The notes beneath the pieces are model-generated. The model was not told where the DNA came from. It did no database searches and saw only the letters and a program-made list of their open reading frames with translations. Made by a program: the position numbers and the translations under genes. 64,000 nt of DNA. It comes from Lentzea alba. Its GTDB lineage: Bacteria > Actinomycetota > Actinomycetes > Mycobacteriales > Pseudonocardiaceae. The first letter of the stretch is position 1, and each line of letters starts with the position of its first letter. The stretch lies in contig NZ_JAAMPJ010000001.1 in NCBI RefSeq assembly GCF_011067745.1, forward strand, positions 372,001-436,000, in the 5' to 3' direction. Below, piece after piece: positions 1 to 8,425 of the stretch.

Positions 1-389
1 ACGCGCTTCTTCAGTTCGTCGCCGCGGACCTTCTTGCGCTTGAGGCCGTACGCGACGTTGTCCCACACGGACATGTGCGGGAACAGCGCGTACGACTGGA
101 AGACGGTGTTGACGTCCCGCCGGTACGGAGGGACGCCCACCATGTCGTTGCCGTCGAGCTCGATGCGGCCCTCGTCCGGGTCGACGAACCCGGCGATCAT
201 GCGCAGGACCGTGGTCTTGCCGCAGCCGGACGGGCCGAGCACCGAGAAGAACTCGCCCTCGTGGACGTTCAGCGAGATGCCGTCGACCGCCACCTGGTCG
301 GAGAAGCTCTTGCGCACCCCGTGCAGACCGATCTCGACGGGGGCGAACGTGTCCGGGGTGGAGGCCTCAGCGGGAGAGAAGCCGGTCAA
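1..389 (-). CDS. potA: ABC transporter ATP-binding protein, PotA-like (C-terminus outside window)
   Basis: This is the N-terminal 129 codons of an ABC ATPase; the rest lies left of base 1. Walker A (GPSGCGKT) falls at residues 52-59 and the Q-loop glutamine at about 98, followed by [13 protein letters not shown], typical of spermidine/putrescine importers (PotA). Such proteins energise uptake through a PotBC-type permease. The best start is TTG at 389: GAAGG lies nine bases upstream. The frame stays open further upstream, so a GTG near 479 is possible. The polyamine substrate is inferred from the family; permease genes are not in view. Confidence 0.8.
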   Translation of the reverse strand, partial: MTGFSPAEASTPDTFAPVEIGLHGVRKSFSDQVAVDGISLNVHEGEFFSVLGPSGCGKTTVLRMIAGFVDPDEGRIELDGNDMVGVPPYRRDVNTVFQSYALFPHMSVWDNVAYGLKRKKVRGDELKKR

Positions 390-543
390 GTCGAGGCGCC
401 TTCGAAGATCGGACGGGTGGGCCGCGCCGAGCGTATCGGCGCCCGACCTCGCCCGTAAGACGAGCGCGCGCGACCTCACACATCCGTGCGCGGCCACATG
501 TGCGACGATGACCTCGTAATCCGGATGAGCAGTGGAGGAAACC

Positions 544-801
544 GTGGCTTCGTCCTCGGAACTGGACAAGCGTCCTGCCGTCGACCCTCACGAGGAGCCG
601 TCGCACGAGTGGGGCTGGCACGGGTCGTTCCCCAAGGGCACGCGCATCGCCGGCTGGCTCTCCGCGGGCTTCTGCTTCCTGATGCTGATCGGCAACCACC
701 ACGGTCTCACCGAGGACATCTACCTCGTCGCGACCGGCGTGGTCATCATCTCGCTGCTGGTGTGGGACGCCGCCCGTCGCAAGACGTCCTGGCGCCGCTA
801 G
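544..801 (+). CDS. DUF2631 small membrane protein
   Basis: An 85-residue protein with an acidic N-terminus, the phrase [12 protein letters not shown], and two hydrophobic stretches, [17 protein letters not shown] and [17 protein letters not shown], which I read as a two-helix membrane protein. This matches DUF2631, an actinobacterial family of unknown function whose mycobacterial member lies near rlmN and dxr, so its place about 5 kb from rlmN fits. GTG at 544 is preferred because GGAGGAAA precedes it at the right distance; an upstream GTG at 532 would lie on the ribosome binding site. Its end overlaps the convergent oxidoreductase gene by four bases. Confidence 0.8.
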   Translation: MASSSELDKRPAVDPHEEPSHEWGWHGSFPKGTRIAGWLSAGFCFLMLIGNHHGLTEDIYLVATGVVIISLLVWDAARRKTSWRR

Positions 802-1697
802 AGCGTTTCGAGCACGATCTTGCCCTGGGTGCGGCCAGTCTCGCCCAGGGCATGTGCTTTTCCGGCGTCCGCCAGCGGGAACGTCGCGTCGACGTGCACC
901 CGGAGCGCGCCGGACTCGACCAGCGCGGTGATCGCCTCCAGCCCCGCGCGGTCCGGCTCGACCAGGATAGGGCTGGTCCTGATGTCGTCGCGGATGGCGC
1001 TGTCCACTCCGGACGGCACCCCGACGAACAACCCGCCGGGCTTCACCGACCGCGGTGACGTGCCACCGACCAGGTCGACGACCACGTCGACGTCGGTGCC
1101 CTCGTAGTCGCCCCGCGTGTAGTCGATCACCTCATCGGCGCCGAGGTCCTTCAGGAACGCGTGCTTGGGCTCGCGTGCGGTGCCGATCACGTACGCGCCG
1201 TGCGCCTTCGCGATCTGCACGGCGAGATGGCCGACACCTCCCGCAGCCGCCGTGATCAGCACTTTCTGCCCCGGCTGCAGGTCGGCGGTGTCGATCAGGA
1301 TCTGCCACGCGGTGAGCGCGGCCAGCGGCAGCCCGGCCGCCTCGACGTGGGTGAGGCCCTTCGGCTTCCGCGCGAAGTGGCGGGACGGGGCGGTGACGTA
1401 TTCGGCGTAGGCGCTTGCGGCGTGCGGGAAGCGCGGCATGCCGTAGACCTCGTCGCCGGGCTTGAGCGTCGTGACGCCGAAGCCGACCTCCTCGACGACG
1501 CCGGACACGTCCCAGCCGTTGATGAACGGGAAGGTCTGCAGCCCGGCCATGCCGCTGCCCGCGCGGGTCTTCCAGTCGACCGGGTTCACCCCCGCCGCGT
1601 GCACCCTGACCAGCACCTCCGTCGGGAGGGGCGCCGGCTTGGGCACGTCGGTGAGGGTGATCGGACCGCTGAGCCCGTTCTGGATGATCGCTCGCAT
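798..1697 (-). CDS. NADP-dependent zinc-independent oxidoreductase (quinone oxidoreductase-like MDR)
   Basis: A 299-residue medium-chain dehydrogenase/reductase of the quinone-oxidoreductase branch. The N-terminal GroES-like domain contains HAAGVNPVDWK and GWDVSGVVEEVG. The nucleotide fold has AAAGGVGHLAVQIAKAHGA, and YTRGDYEG follows. The zinc-binding cysteines of alcohol dehydrogenases are absent, so it probably reduces quinones or activated alkenes with NADPH. I chose ATG at 1697 (MRAIIQNG); a longer frame to 1733 would run into the shared promoter. It is divergent from an HxlR regulator, a common arrangement in which the regulator responds to electrophiles or quinones. Confidence 0.85.
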   Translation of the reverse strand: MRAIIQNGLSGPITLTDVPKPAPLPTEVLVRVHAAGVNPVDWKTRAGSGMAGLQTFPFINGWDVSGVVEEVGFGVTTLKPGDEVYGMPRFPHAASAYAEYVTAPSRHFARKPKGLTHVEAAGLPLAALTAWQILIDTADLQPGQKVLITAAAGGVGHLAVQIAKAHGAYVIGTAREPKHAFLKDLGADEVIDYTRGDYEGTDVDVVVDLVGGTSPRSVKPGGLFVGVPSGVDSAIRDDIRTSPILVEPDRAGLEAITALVESGALRVHVDATFPLADAGKAHALGETGRTQGKIVLETL

Positions 1698-1740
1698 GCG
1701 TACTAGCTTCGGAGACGAGGTCTCTTCTGACAACCAGGCA

Positions 1741-1767
1741 CTATCTTGTGCACTAGGTACCTGATAG
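1741..1767. promoter_or_regulatory. Candidate HxlR operator between oxidoreductase and regulator
   Basis: The 79-base divergent region holds the perfect 8-bp palindrome AGGTACCT (1755-1762), framed by the inverted arms CTATC (1741-1745) and GATAG (1763-1767). HxlR proteins bind such inverted repeats, and the site sits just ahead of the regulator start at 1777. Autoregulation and control of the oxidoreductase are inferred from position only. Confidence 0.45.
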
Positions 1768-1776
1768 AAACTAGCT

Positions 1777-2166
1777 GTGATCAGGGACGTTTACCTCAAG
1801 ATGTGCCCGTGCCGCGACCTGCTGGACATGGTCGCGTCCAAGTGGACGGCGCTGGTGATCGGCGACCTCGAGGACGGGCCCAAGCGGTTCGGTGAGCTCA
1901 AACGCCGGTTGGAGGGCGTCAGCCAGAAGATGCTCACCCAGACGTTGCGCACGTTGGAGCGCGACGGGCTCGTCACGCGCACGGTCTACCCGTCGGTGCC
2001 GTTGCGCGTCGAGTACGAGCTGACCGAGCTGGGGCGCAGCGTCACCGAGCCGCTGGCCGCGCTGCGGTTGTGGGCGCAGAAGAACTACGAGTCGGTCGCC
2101 GAGGCGCGCGAGACGTTCGACAACGCGGACCCCGTCGGCCTGGAGCCCGCGGGCGTCACGCGATGA
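1777..2166 (+). CDS. HxlR family winged-helix regulator
   Basis: A 129-residue HxlR/MarR-like regulator. The core reads CPCRDLLDMVASKWTALVIGDL, then RFGELKRRLEGVSQKMLTQTLRTLERDGLV, the winged helix, and VPLRVEYELTELGRS. The paired cysteines near residues 10-12 could sense thiol-reactive compounds, as in YodB/HypR, but that is inference. The GTG at 1777 gives MIRDVYLKM; ATG at 1801 is an alternative. It probably controls the divergent quinone-oxidoreductase-like gene. Its last 11 bases overlap the convergent kinase gene. Confidence 0.88.
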   Translation: MIRDVYLKMCPCRDLLDMVASKWTALVIGDLEDGPKRFGELKRRLEGVSQKMLTQTLRTLERDGLVTRTVYPSVPLRVEYELTELGRSVTEPLAALRLWAQKNYESVAEARETFDNADPVGLEPAGVTR

Positions 2167-3742
2167 CCCAGCCGTGCATGAACTCGTTCTTGTACTGGTC
2201 GCCCTCGCAGTTGGTCACCACCGAGTCGAAGTGGTGGCCGCCCGCGTTGCAGCGGTAGAGCGGCAGCACGTTCACGTCCGTCGGCTTCACGGTGAAGACG
2301 TAGCCGAGCGGACGAGCGTCGTAGACGCGCTGGCCCTCGCAGTTGCTCGACGACGAGGTCATCCGGTCTTCGGAGTTGTTGATCTGGCAGCTGTACAACG
2401 GCTTCGTGTTCGCCTCGGCGTTCGCGAGGAGCTTGCCGAGACCACCGGTGTTCTCCACGGTGAAACCCGCCGGGACCGGGATGTTCGAGGTGCCGCTGTA
2501 GTGCCAGCCGTTTCCGCTGAGGTAACGGGAGAACGCAAGCGTTTGCCGCTGCGGCTTCGGTTGTGTGGTGGTCGGCGCGGGCTGGTTCGGCTGCGTGACC
2601 TGGGTTGGCTTCGGAGCACTCGACTGGCTGCTCGGCGCCGCGCTGCTGCTGGACGCCGGAGCACTGCTGCTCGGTGTACTGGAGGCGGTGCTGCTCTGCG
2701 ACGTCGGCTGTTCGCTGGAGCTGGGCCCCTGCTGCGCCGACGCCTTGCCCGGTGTTTCCGGCTTGAACACGAAGATCGCCGCGAGAGCGATCACGACCAC
2801 CGCCGCCGCGGCACCGGCGAACACGCCGATCTTCTTGCGCGACTTGGGTTTCTCGTCGTTCCACTCGTCGTCGCGCGTGGGTTGCGGCGCCACGAACGTC
2901 GTGACGGGCTCGATCACCACGGTCTGTTCGGACTGAGTGGGCGGCGTGACGACCTTGGTGCGATCGCTCAGTCGTTCGCGCAACTGGGCTGCGGTGGGGC
3001 GCTGAGCGTCGTTCTGGGTGAGCAACGCCATGATCGTGGCGGCGAGCGGGCCCTTGGTGCGCTGCAGCACCGGCTCCTCGTACATGATCGCGTGCATGGT
3101 GGCCGCGGTCGTGTCGCGGTGGAACGGCGCGCGGCCCTCCGAGGCGTGGAACATGGTGGCGCCCAGGGCCCACAGGTCGCTGGACGGCGAGGGAGGCTTG
3201 CCGGCGAACAGCTCCGGCGCCATGTAACCGGGCGAGCCCATGATGCCGCCGGTGGCCGTGAGACCGGGGTCGTCCATCGCGCGGGCGATGCCGAAGTCGG
3301 CGAGCTTCACACGTCCGTCGGGCAACACCATGATGTTGCTGGGCTTGACGTCCCGATGCACGATGCCCGCCGCGTGCGCCGCCTCCAGCGCGTTGAGCGT
3401 CTGCAGCCCGATGTCCGCGACCTCGTCCTCGGTGAGGTGCCTCGTGGCCATGACCTCGGACAGCGTAGGGGCCTCGACGAGCTCCATGACCAGGTAGGTG
3501 ACGCCGTCCTCGACGATGACGTCGTAGATGCCGACGACGTTGGGGCTGTTCAGCCGTCCCGCGGTGCGGGCCTCGCGGAGCACGCGCTCGGTCTCGGTGG
3601 TCCGCAGCTCCTTGAGCGCGACCTGCCGTCCGATGACCCGGTCCTCGGCCAGCCAGACGACCCCCATGCCGCCCCGGCCGAGCTCTCTGATCGTCGCGTA
3701 TCTGCCCGCGACCAGCCTTGTCGCTTCCCCCACGCGCGGCAT
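2156..3742 (-). CDS. Receptor-like serine/threonine protein kinase with Cys-containing ectodomain
   Basis: A 528-residue Hanks-type kinase. The glycine loop GRGGMG is at residues 22-27, the ATP lysine is K44 (VALKE), the catalytic loop HRDVKPSN is at 129-136 and DFG at 149-151, so it should be active. One transmembrane helix lies at about 305-326. Outside are a Ser/Pro/Gln-rich linker and a C-terminal module in which a PLY-C-x(n)-NCEG motif occurs twice (PLYSCQ and PLYRCN), resembling DUF5648-like repeats. There is no PASTA domain, so it is not a PknB orthologue. The ectodomain probably binds an unknown extracellular ligand. Confidence 0.92.
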   Translation of the reverse strand: MPRVGEATRLVAGRYATIRELGRGGMGVVWLAEDRVIGRQVALKELRTTETERVLREARTAGRLNSPNVVGIYDVIVEDGVTYLVMELVEAPTLSEVMATRHLTEDEVADIGLQTLNALEAAHAAGIVHRDVKPSNIMVLPDGRVKLADFGIARAMDDPGLTATGGIMGSPGYMAPELFAGKPPSPSSDLWALGATMFHASEGRAPFHRDTTAATMHAIMYEEPVLQRTKGPLAATIMALLTQNDAQRPTAAQLRERLSDRTKVVTPPTQSEQTVVIEPVTTFVAPQPTRDDEWNDEKPKSRKKIGVFAGAAAAVVVIALAAIFVFKPETPGKASAQQGPSSSEQPTSQSSTASSTPSSSAPASSSSAAPSSQSSAPKPTQVTQPNQPAPTTTQPKPQRQTLAFSRYLSGNGWHYSGTSNIPVPAGFTVENTGGLGKLLANAEANTKPLYSCQINNSEDRMTSSSSNCEGQRVYDARPLGYVFTVKPTDVNVLPLYRCNAGGHHFDSVVTNCEGDQYKNEFMHGWVIA

Positions 3743-3781
3743 GGTAGCGGCCCGGTCGCGACAGCCGGTTTCCTGCCAGCT

Positions 3782-4207
3782 CTAAACGCACACCCAGCAG
3801 TACAGGCGTTCGCCCTTGCTGACCGCCCTCTTCGCAAGCGCCTGAAGTTCGCCCAGAACCCCGGCCAGCTGCTGAGGATCCGACCCGCTCAGCTCCTCGG
3901 CCTGCGCCCAGGCCGCCGCGATCTCACTCAGCCCGCTCGCTCTGTCGAGCCCGTCTCTCAGGCCGTCGGTGACGGCGAGGACCAGCACCTCACCGTCACC
4001 CTCCATCGCCAACAGCAGCGCAGACCGCTCGTCGTCGACCACGTCGTCATAAGCCCGCCCGGTGAGCAACGCCTCCAGTTTCCCCATCACCACCACGGGG
4101 TCGAGCCCCTTGGTCGCGACCGGCTCGAGGTGCGCCGGCCCACCATCGAGGACAGCCGACGCCACCTCGTCCGACGGCGCGGCGAAGTAGTCGTACATCA
4201 CTCCCAC
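3782..4207 (-). CDS. Hypothetical protein (unknown family)
   Basis: A 141-residue acidic soluble protein starting VGVMYDYFAAPSDEVASAV and ending CWVCV. I recognise no catalytic motif. The layout recalls small DUF1877-type proteins, but the match is weak. The start is uncertain. GTG at 4207 has GAGGAG nine bases upstream. ATG at 4216 follows the upstream stop as TGA-GGAG-ATG, which is too close, and ATG at 4198 is also possible. It lies 13 bases after the next gene upstream, so the two are probably co-transcribed. Confidence 0.65.
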   Translation of the reverse strand: MGVMYDYFAAPSDEVASAVLDGGPAHLEPVATKGLDPVVVMGKLEALLTGRAYDDVVDDERSALLLAMEGDGEVLVLAVTDGLRDGLDRASGLSEIAAAWAQAEELSGSDPQQLAGVLGELQALAKRAVSKGERLYCWVCV

Positions 4208-4220
4208 AACCAACATCTCC

Positions 4221-4853
4221 TCAGACGTGCACGCGATGTTCGGCGCAGTAGATCACGTGCAGCCAGTCCCCCACCTCACCCGCCGAGATCTCGGCGCAGC
4301 AATGTGTTCCGGGGTTCTCGTGCATGTGCCGCGGACACTCCTCGACCAACGTCCGCAAAGCGTTCCCCTCCAGCGCCAACGCCTTGCGACTGCCCGAGAT
4401 GAACACCGTGTCCGCCGCACCGTGGTGCCGCAACGCCTCCGCCTCGTACTCCGCGCACTCCACCTCCGGCAACCCCAGGATGTCGACGGTGTGCGGCCTC
4501 CCCTGCCCCAACCGCGCCCGCACGTCCTTCCACCGCGACGCCGGAAACGCCAACGTGTCGTGCATCAGCACAAGATCCTGCAGCGCCTCGGTGCCGTCCC
4601 CGTATCCACAGCACGCGTACTGGGTGTGCCGCAACGGCAAGTACACCAACGTCCGCGCCGACCTGATCGCGAACGCCCACGCCATCGCCAACTCACGCGC
4701 CGACGCCTTGTCCACGATCATCTGAGCCCCGTGCCCGCTCAGGTACAACGGCGCATGCGCCAACGGCCGGGCCGGCCGCACCACCCGGTACTCGTCGCGA
4801 CCCAGCCGCACTGTGCTGACGAGCGTGCGCCAGCGTTCCCCCTCGAGTTTCAT
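4221..4853 (-). CDS. Hypothetical Cys/His-rich protein
   Basis: A 210-residue protein that I cannot assign. It has clustered cysteines and histidines: YACCGYGDG near 80, then CAEYEAE, ECPRHMHENPGTHCCAEI, and IYCAEHRVHV at the C-terminus, which may form metal-binding sites. There is no signal peptide or membrane helix. It begins MKLEGERW at ATG 4853 and is followed after 13 bases by the small gene ending at 3782, suggesting a two-gene operon of unknown function. Confidence 0.65.
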   Translation of the reverse strand: MKLEGERWRTLVSTVRLGRDEYRVVRPARPLAHAPLYLSGHGAQMIVDKASARELAMAWAFAIRSARTLVYLPLRHTQYACCGYGDGTEALQDLVLMHDTLAFPASRWKDVRARLGQGRPHTVDILGLPEVECAEYEAEALRHHGAADTVFISGSRKALALEGNALRTLVEECPRHMHENPGTHCCAEISAGEVGDWLHVIYCAEHRVHV

Positions 4854-4976
4854 CGCGGGGAACGGTAGAGCTCACAACCGTCTTCAGCGACCGATTTCGA
4901 ACGTTGGCGCAGCTTGATCCAAACGCTCGCCGGTGTCCCGCACAGTGCTCGTGAGCGGTTCGCCCCTCGCGGCCGG

Positions 4977-5408
4977 TCACAACTCGCCGGCGGCGTCCCA
5001 GGGGTTCAGCAGGGCGATGCCTGTGTCCAAGAAGTCCTTGGTGTTGCGGGTCGCCAAACAGGCCACGAACCGGCGACAGGTCGCGGCGATCTGCGCATCG
5101 GCCATGCTGATCGGGGAACCCTGTTCCTCACGGGCCGCTGCGATCTCGCCGTAGTACACGGCTGCCATGGCATCGAAAGGCAAGACCTGCCCGTGGAATT
5201 CCTCCGTCAGGAGTTCTGAGATCTTGGCCGCGAGCGCGGTCTTGCGTTGACCGTCCGGCATTCGCTCGACGCCATGCGCGAGCTCGGCAGCCGTAACTGC
5301 GGAGATGAAGACTTCGTCGGCCGGGTATCGATCGACCCAGCGAACCACCTCGTCGTTCGGAACTCGCCTCATGAGTTCGGAAACGACATTGGTGTCAAGA
5401 ACGATCAC
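4977..5408 (-). CDS. PIN-domain ribonuclease toxin (FitB/VapC type)
   Basis: A 143-residue PIN-domain protein. The acidic residues expected of an Mg-dependent ribonuclease are present: D5 in VLDTNVVSE, E42 in AAELAHG, D104 in ISMADAQIA, and D125 in ATRNTKDF. SELMR after the first motif is typical of the FitB branch. It overlaps the antitoxin gene by four bases (ATGA), so the two are translationally coupled, antitoxin first. The role is inferred: cleavage of RNA when the antitoxin is degraded. The frame is intact with all key residues, so the pair is probably functional. Confidence 0.9.
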   Translation of the reverse strand: MIVLDTNVVSELMRRVPNDEVVRWVDRYPADEVFISAVTAAELAHGVERMPDGQRKTALAAKISELLTEEFHGQVLPFDAMAAVYYGEIAAAREEQGSPISMADAQIAATCRRFVACLATRNTKDFLDTGIALLNPWDAAGEL

Positions 5409-5650
5409 TCTGGAAACTCCGCCGCTCGCGCTGGCTCGGTGCGTCGGGGTAGTTCGAACGAATCTTCGTCGAGGTCGGCGAAGCGCTGCCGAATCCTCGT
5501 TCCCATACCAGGTCCCGAGTCGGATTTGCTCAGTGCCGCGGCGAGGATCGCACGCACCTCGGCTTCCATCGATCGGCCGTGTTCAGCCGCACGAATCCTG
5601 AGCTTTGCCTTGAGCCCCTCATCGAAGTCGCGAATCGTCAGAACCGCCAT
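5405..5650 (-). CDS. FitA-like ribbon-helix-helix antitoxin
   Basis: An 81-residue protein beginning MAVLTIRDFDEGLKAKLRI, which fits the beta-strand plus two-helix DNA-binding RHH fold of FitA/VapB antitoxins. AEHGRSMEAEVRAIL is the typical second helix. The C-terminal tail (PRRTEPARAAEFPE) would wrap the PIN toxin. It is immediately upstream of the toxin with an ATGA overlap and probably represses the operon in complex with it. Confidence 0.88.
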   Translation of the reverse strand: MAVLTIRDFDEGLKAKLRIRAAEHGRSMEAEVRAILAAALSKSDSGPGMGTRIRQRFADLDEDSFELPRRTEPARAAEFPE

Positions 5651-5731
5651 CGCCCACCTCCGACGCCGTCATTGCAGTCAATGCTAGCACCCATGGGTGC
5701 CACTGGCGGGCATGCCGGCCAAGCGTCCGAC

Positions 5732-6838
5732 TCAGCCCTCAGCGGCCAGCTGACCACAAGCGGCCGCGATCTCCTGCCCCCGCGTGTCCCGAACGGTGCA
5801 CTCCACACCCTGCTCCCGGACCCGCCGCACGAACTCCCGTTCCACCGGCTTCGGCGACGCGTCCCACTTGGACCCAGGAGTCGGGTTCAGCGGGATCAGG
5901 TTCACGTGCACCAACTGTCCGAGGTGCTTGCGCAGCTTCTTGCCGAGCAGATCCGCCCGCCACCCCTGGTCGTTGATGTCCCGGATCAACGCGTACTCGA
6001 TGGACACCCGCCGCCCGGTCTGGTCGGCGTACCCGCGAGCTGCCTCCAGCACCTCGGCGACGTCCCACCGCGTGTTCACCGGCACCAACGTGTTGCGCAG
6101 TTCGTCGTCCGGCGTGTGCAGCGACACGGCCAGACGCACCTGCAGCTTCTCCTCGGTCAGCTTCCGAATCGCCGGCACCAGGCCGACCGTCGACACGGTG
6201 ACCGTGCGCTGCGAGATGCCGAGACCGTCCGGCGCCGGAGCGGTGATGCGGTGCACGGCCTCGATCACGCGCTTGTAGTTCGCGAGCGGTTCGCCCATGC
6301 CCATGAAGACGATGTTCGACAGGCGGCCGGGACCGCCGGGCAGGTCGCCGTCGCGCATGGCCGCCGCGCCCAGACGCACCTGGTCCACGATCTCCGCGGT
6401 CGACAGGTTGCGCTGCAGGCCGCCCTGGCCGGTCGCGCAGAACGGGCACGCCATGCCGCAGCCGGCCTGCGAGGAGATGCACAGCGTCGCGCGGTCCGGG
6501 TAGCGCATGAGCACGGACTCGATGAGCGTGCCGTCGTGCGCCCGCAGCAACGTCTTGGCGGTGGTGCCCTCGTCGGTTGTGACCTTGCGCACGACCGTGA
6601 ACAGCGGCGGCATCAGGTCGGCGACGAGCTTGTCGCGCGTGGCCGCCGGGATGTCGGTCATCTCGGCCGGGTCGACGGTCAGGCGGCTGAAGTAGTGGTT
6701 CGACAGCTGCTTGGCGCGGAAGGGCTTTTCGCCAAGGGCGGCAACGGCTTCAGCGCGCTGAGCCGGAGACAGGTCGACGAGGTGGCGCGGCGGCAGGCCG
6801 CGCTTGGGCGCGTCGAAGACAAGGGGAAGCGAGGTCAT
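5732..6838 (-). CDS. rlmN: 23S rRNA (adenine2503-C2)/tRNA (adenine37-C2) methyltransferase
   Basis: A 368-residue radical-SAM enzyme. The Fe-S cluster motif CxxxCxxC is C127-GMA-C131-PF-C134, inside [25 protein letters not shown] and SVEYAL-type motifs follow ([12 protein letters not shown]), and the second catalytic cysteine is in IAAACGQL near the C-terminus. It methylates C2 of A2503 in 23S rRNA and A37 of some tRNAs. ATG at 6838 (MTSLPLVF) is the family-like start. The position between the small inserts and cdsA matches actinobacterial order. Confidence 0.96.
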   Translation of the reverse strand: MTSLPLVFDAPKRGLPPRHLVDLSPAQRAEAVAALGEKPFRAKQLSNHYFSRLTVDPAEMTDIPAATRDKLVADLMPPLFTVVRKVTTDEGTTAKTLLRAHDGTLIESVLMRYPDRATLCISSQAGCGMACPFCATGQGGLQRNLSTAEIVDQVRLGAAAMRDGDLPGGPGRLSNIVFMGMGEPLANYKRVIEAVHRITAPAPDGLGISQRTVTVSTVGLVPAIRKLTEEKLQVRLAVSLHTPDDELRNTLVPVNTRWDVAEVLEAARGYADQTGRRVSIEYALIRDINDQGWRADLLGKKLRKHLGQLVHVNLIPLNPTPGSKWDASPKPVEREFVRRVREQGVECTVRDTRGQEIAAACGQLAAEG

Positions 6839-6897
6839 AGCACATCTAGTGTCCCACGAACTTCGGCACCACAAGACCGTTGCATCGCGATAGATTC

Positions 6898-6907
6898 CGA
6901 TATATCG
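6898..6907. promoter_or_regulatory. Candidate PadR operator palindrome
   Basis: CGATATATCG is a perfect 10-bp palindrome nine bases upstream of the PadR start, between rlmN and padR. AT-rich ATATATCG-type palindromes are common in front of actinobacterial PadR genes and normally serve autorepression. Related sequence (CGCGATAG) lies just upstream, so the full site may be longer. Confidence 0.5.
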
Positions 6908-6915
6908 TTAGCGAC

Positions 6916-7431
6916 ATGATGATGAAACCACACCACAGAGAGCACCACCACAGGCATCGCCACGGCCCCTTCGGGGGCGGCGGGAGAGGTGCCGGCAGGG
7001 GCGGCCGTCAGAGGCGCGGCAACGTCCGGGCGGCGGTTCTGTCCTTGCTGGCAGAACGGCCGATGCACGGCTACGAGATCATTCAGGAGATCGCCAGGCG
7101 CACCGACGGCGTGTGGAGCCCGAGCCCCGGCTCGGTCTACCCGACGCTGCAGATGCTCGCCGACGAAGGCCTCGTCTCCGCCGCGGAAGAAGGAGGCAAG
7201 AAGCTGTTCAACCTCACCGAGCACGGCAGGACGGAGCACCCGGCCCCGCCCTGGCGCGACATCGACATCCAGCTCGACCCGGTCGACGGTGAGCTGCGGA
7301 CCGCGGTCCGGTTGCTCGGCAGCGCGATGGAGCAGATCTCCCACGCGGGCACGCCCGAGCAGAAGGCACGTGCTGCCGAGCTCTACAACGAGTTGCGGCG
7401 CAAGCTCTACGCCATCCTCGCCGAGGAGTGA
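6916..7431 (+). CDS. PadR family transcriptional regulator
   Basis: A 171-residue PadR repressor. A His/Arg/Gly-rich N-terminal tail (MMMKPHHREHHHRHRHG and following) precedes the winged helix RGNVRAAVLSLLAERPMHGYEIIQEIARRTDGVWSPSPGSVYPTLQML. The C-terminal part (TPEQKARAAELYNELRRKLYAIL) is the dimerisation helix. ATG 6916 is chosen because the palindrome at 6898-6907 would otherwise be inside the gene. The poly-His tail is unusual and might bind metal. It ends one base before the convergent aldo-keto reductase gene. Confidence 0.9.
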   Translation: MMMKPHHREHHHRHRHGPFGGGGRGAGRGGRQRRGNVRAAVLSLLAERPMHGYEIIQEIARRTDGVWSPSPGSVYPTLQMLADEGLVSAAEEGGKKLFNLTEHGRTEHPAPPWRDIDIQLDPVDGELRTAVRLLGSAMEQISHAGTPEQKARAAELYNELRRKLYAILAEE

Positions 7432-7432
7432 C

Positions 7433-8407
7433 CTACCACCGGTCGTGCACGTGCGGCCGGATCAGCTCGTCGTACACCGCCGCGACGGCCGCCGAGTCGA
7501 CCGGCTCCAGAGCCGCGGCCTGTGAGTTCGCGGCAGCCTGCGCCACGTTGCGCGCACCGGGGATCACCACCGTGACACCGGGCTGATCGATGATCCAACG
7601 CAACGCGAACTGCGCCATCGTGGCACCTTCCGGCACCAGCGGCCGCAACCGCTCGACGGCCTCCAGGCCGACCTCGTAGGGGACCCCGGAGAAGGTCTCG
7701 CCGACGTCGAACGCCTCGCCGTTGCGGTTGTAGTTGCGGTGATCGTCCGCGCCGAAAGTCGTTGCCGCCGTGTACTTCCCGGACAGCAGACCGGACGCGA
7801 GCGGCACCCGCGCGATGATCGCGACACCCGCCTCGGACGCCGCCGGCAGCACCTGTTCGAGCGGCTTGAGCCGGAACGTGTTCAGGATGATCTGCACGCT
7901 GGCCACGTGCGGACGCCTGATCGCCGCCAGCGCCTCCTCGACCTTCTCCACCGACACGCCGTAGGCAGCAATCCGTTGCTGCTCAACCATTTCGTCCAAG
8001 GTGTCGAACACCTCGTCACGGCTGTACGTCGGCGTGGGCGGGCAGTGCAACTGCACGAGGTCCAGCGTGTCGACACCCAGGTTGCGGCGGCTCCGGTCGT
8101 TCCACGCGAGGAAGTTCTCCCGGTTGTACCCCTCCGTGGTCTGCGCCGGCAGCCGCCGCCCCATCTTCGTCGCCACGAACACGCCGTCGCCGCGTTCCTT
8201 CAGGAACCGCCCGACGAGCGTCTCGCTGCGACCGTCGCCGTACACGTCCGCGGTGTCGAAGAAGTCGACACCCGTGTCGGCGGCGGTGTGCAGCAGCGCG
8301 AGCGCCTCGCTCTCGTCCACCTCGCCCCAGTCGGCGCCGAGTTGCCAGCAACCCAGCCCCACGACGCCGACCTCGCGGTTCAACCTGCCTGCGATTCGCT
8401 TCTCCAC
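7433..8407 (-). CDS. Aldo/keto reductase
   Basis: A 324-residue NADPH-dependent AKR with a TIM-barrel layout. The catalytic tetrad is visible: D and Y in DTADVYGDGRSE, K in VATKMGRR, and H in LVQLHCPP. The C-terminal GARNVAQAAAN binds the cofactor phosphate. It most resembles the YajO/Tas-like general reductases that act on small aldehydes. The physiological substrate is not visible from context. It is convergent with padR. Confidence 0.9.
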   Translation of the reverse strand: MEKRIAGRLNREVGVVGLGCWQLGADWGEVDESEALALLHTAADTGVDFFDTADVYGDGRSETLVGRFLKERGDGVFVATKMGRRLPAQTTEGYNRENFLAWNDRSRRNLGVDTLDLVQLHCPPTPTYSRDEVFDTLDEMVEQQRIAAYGVSVEKVEEALAAIRRPHVASVQIILNTFRLKPLEQVLPAASEAGVAIIARVPLASGLLSGKYTAATTFGADDHRNYNRNGEAFDVGETFSGVPYEVGLEAVERLRPLVPEGATMAQFALRWIIDQPGVTVVIPGARNVAQAAANSQAAALEPVDSAAVAAVYDELIRPHVHDRW

Positions 8408-8425
8408 GAACCGAAGCCTAATGCG

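Noticed and set aside
2174..4402. 742-codon plus-strand open frame opposite the kinase and unknown genes
   Set aside because: Third-position GC pattern of the minus-strand kinase with all its motifs shows the plus frame is a shadow.
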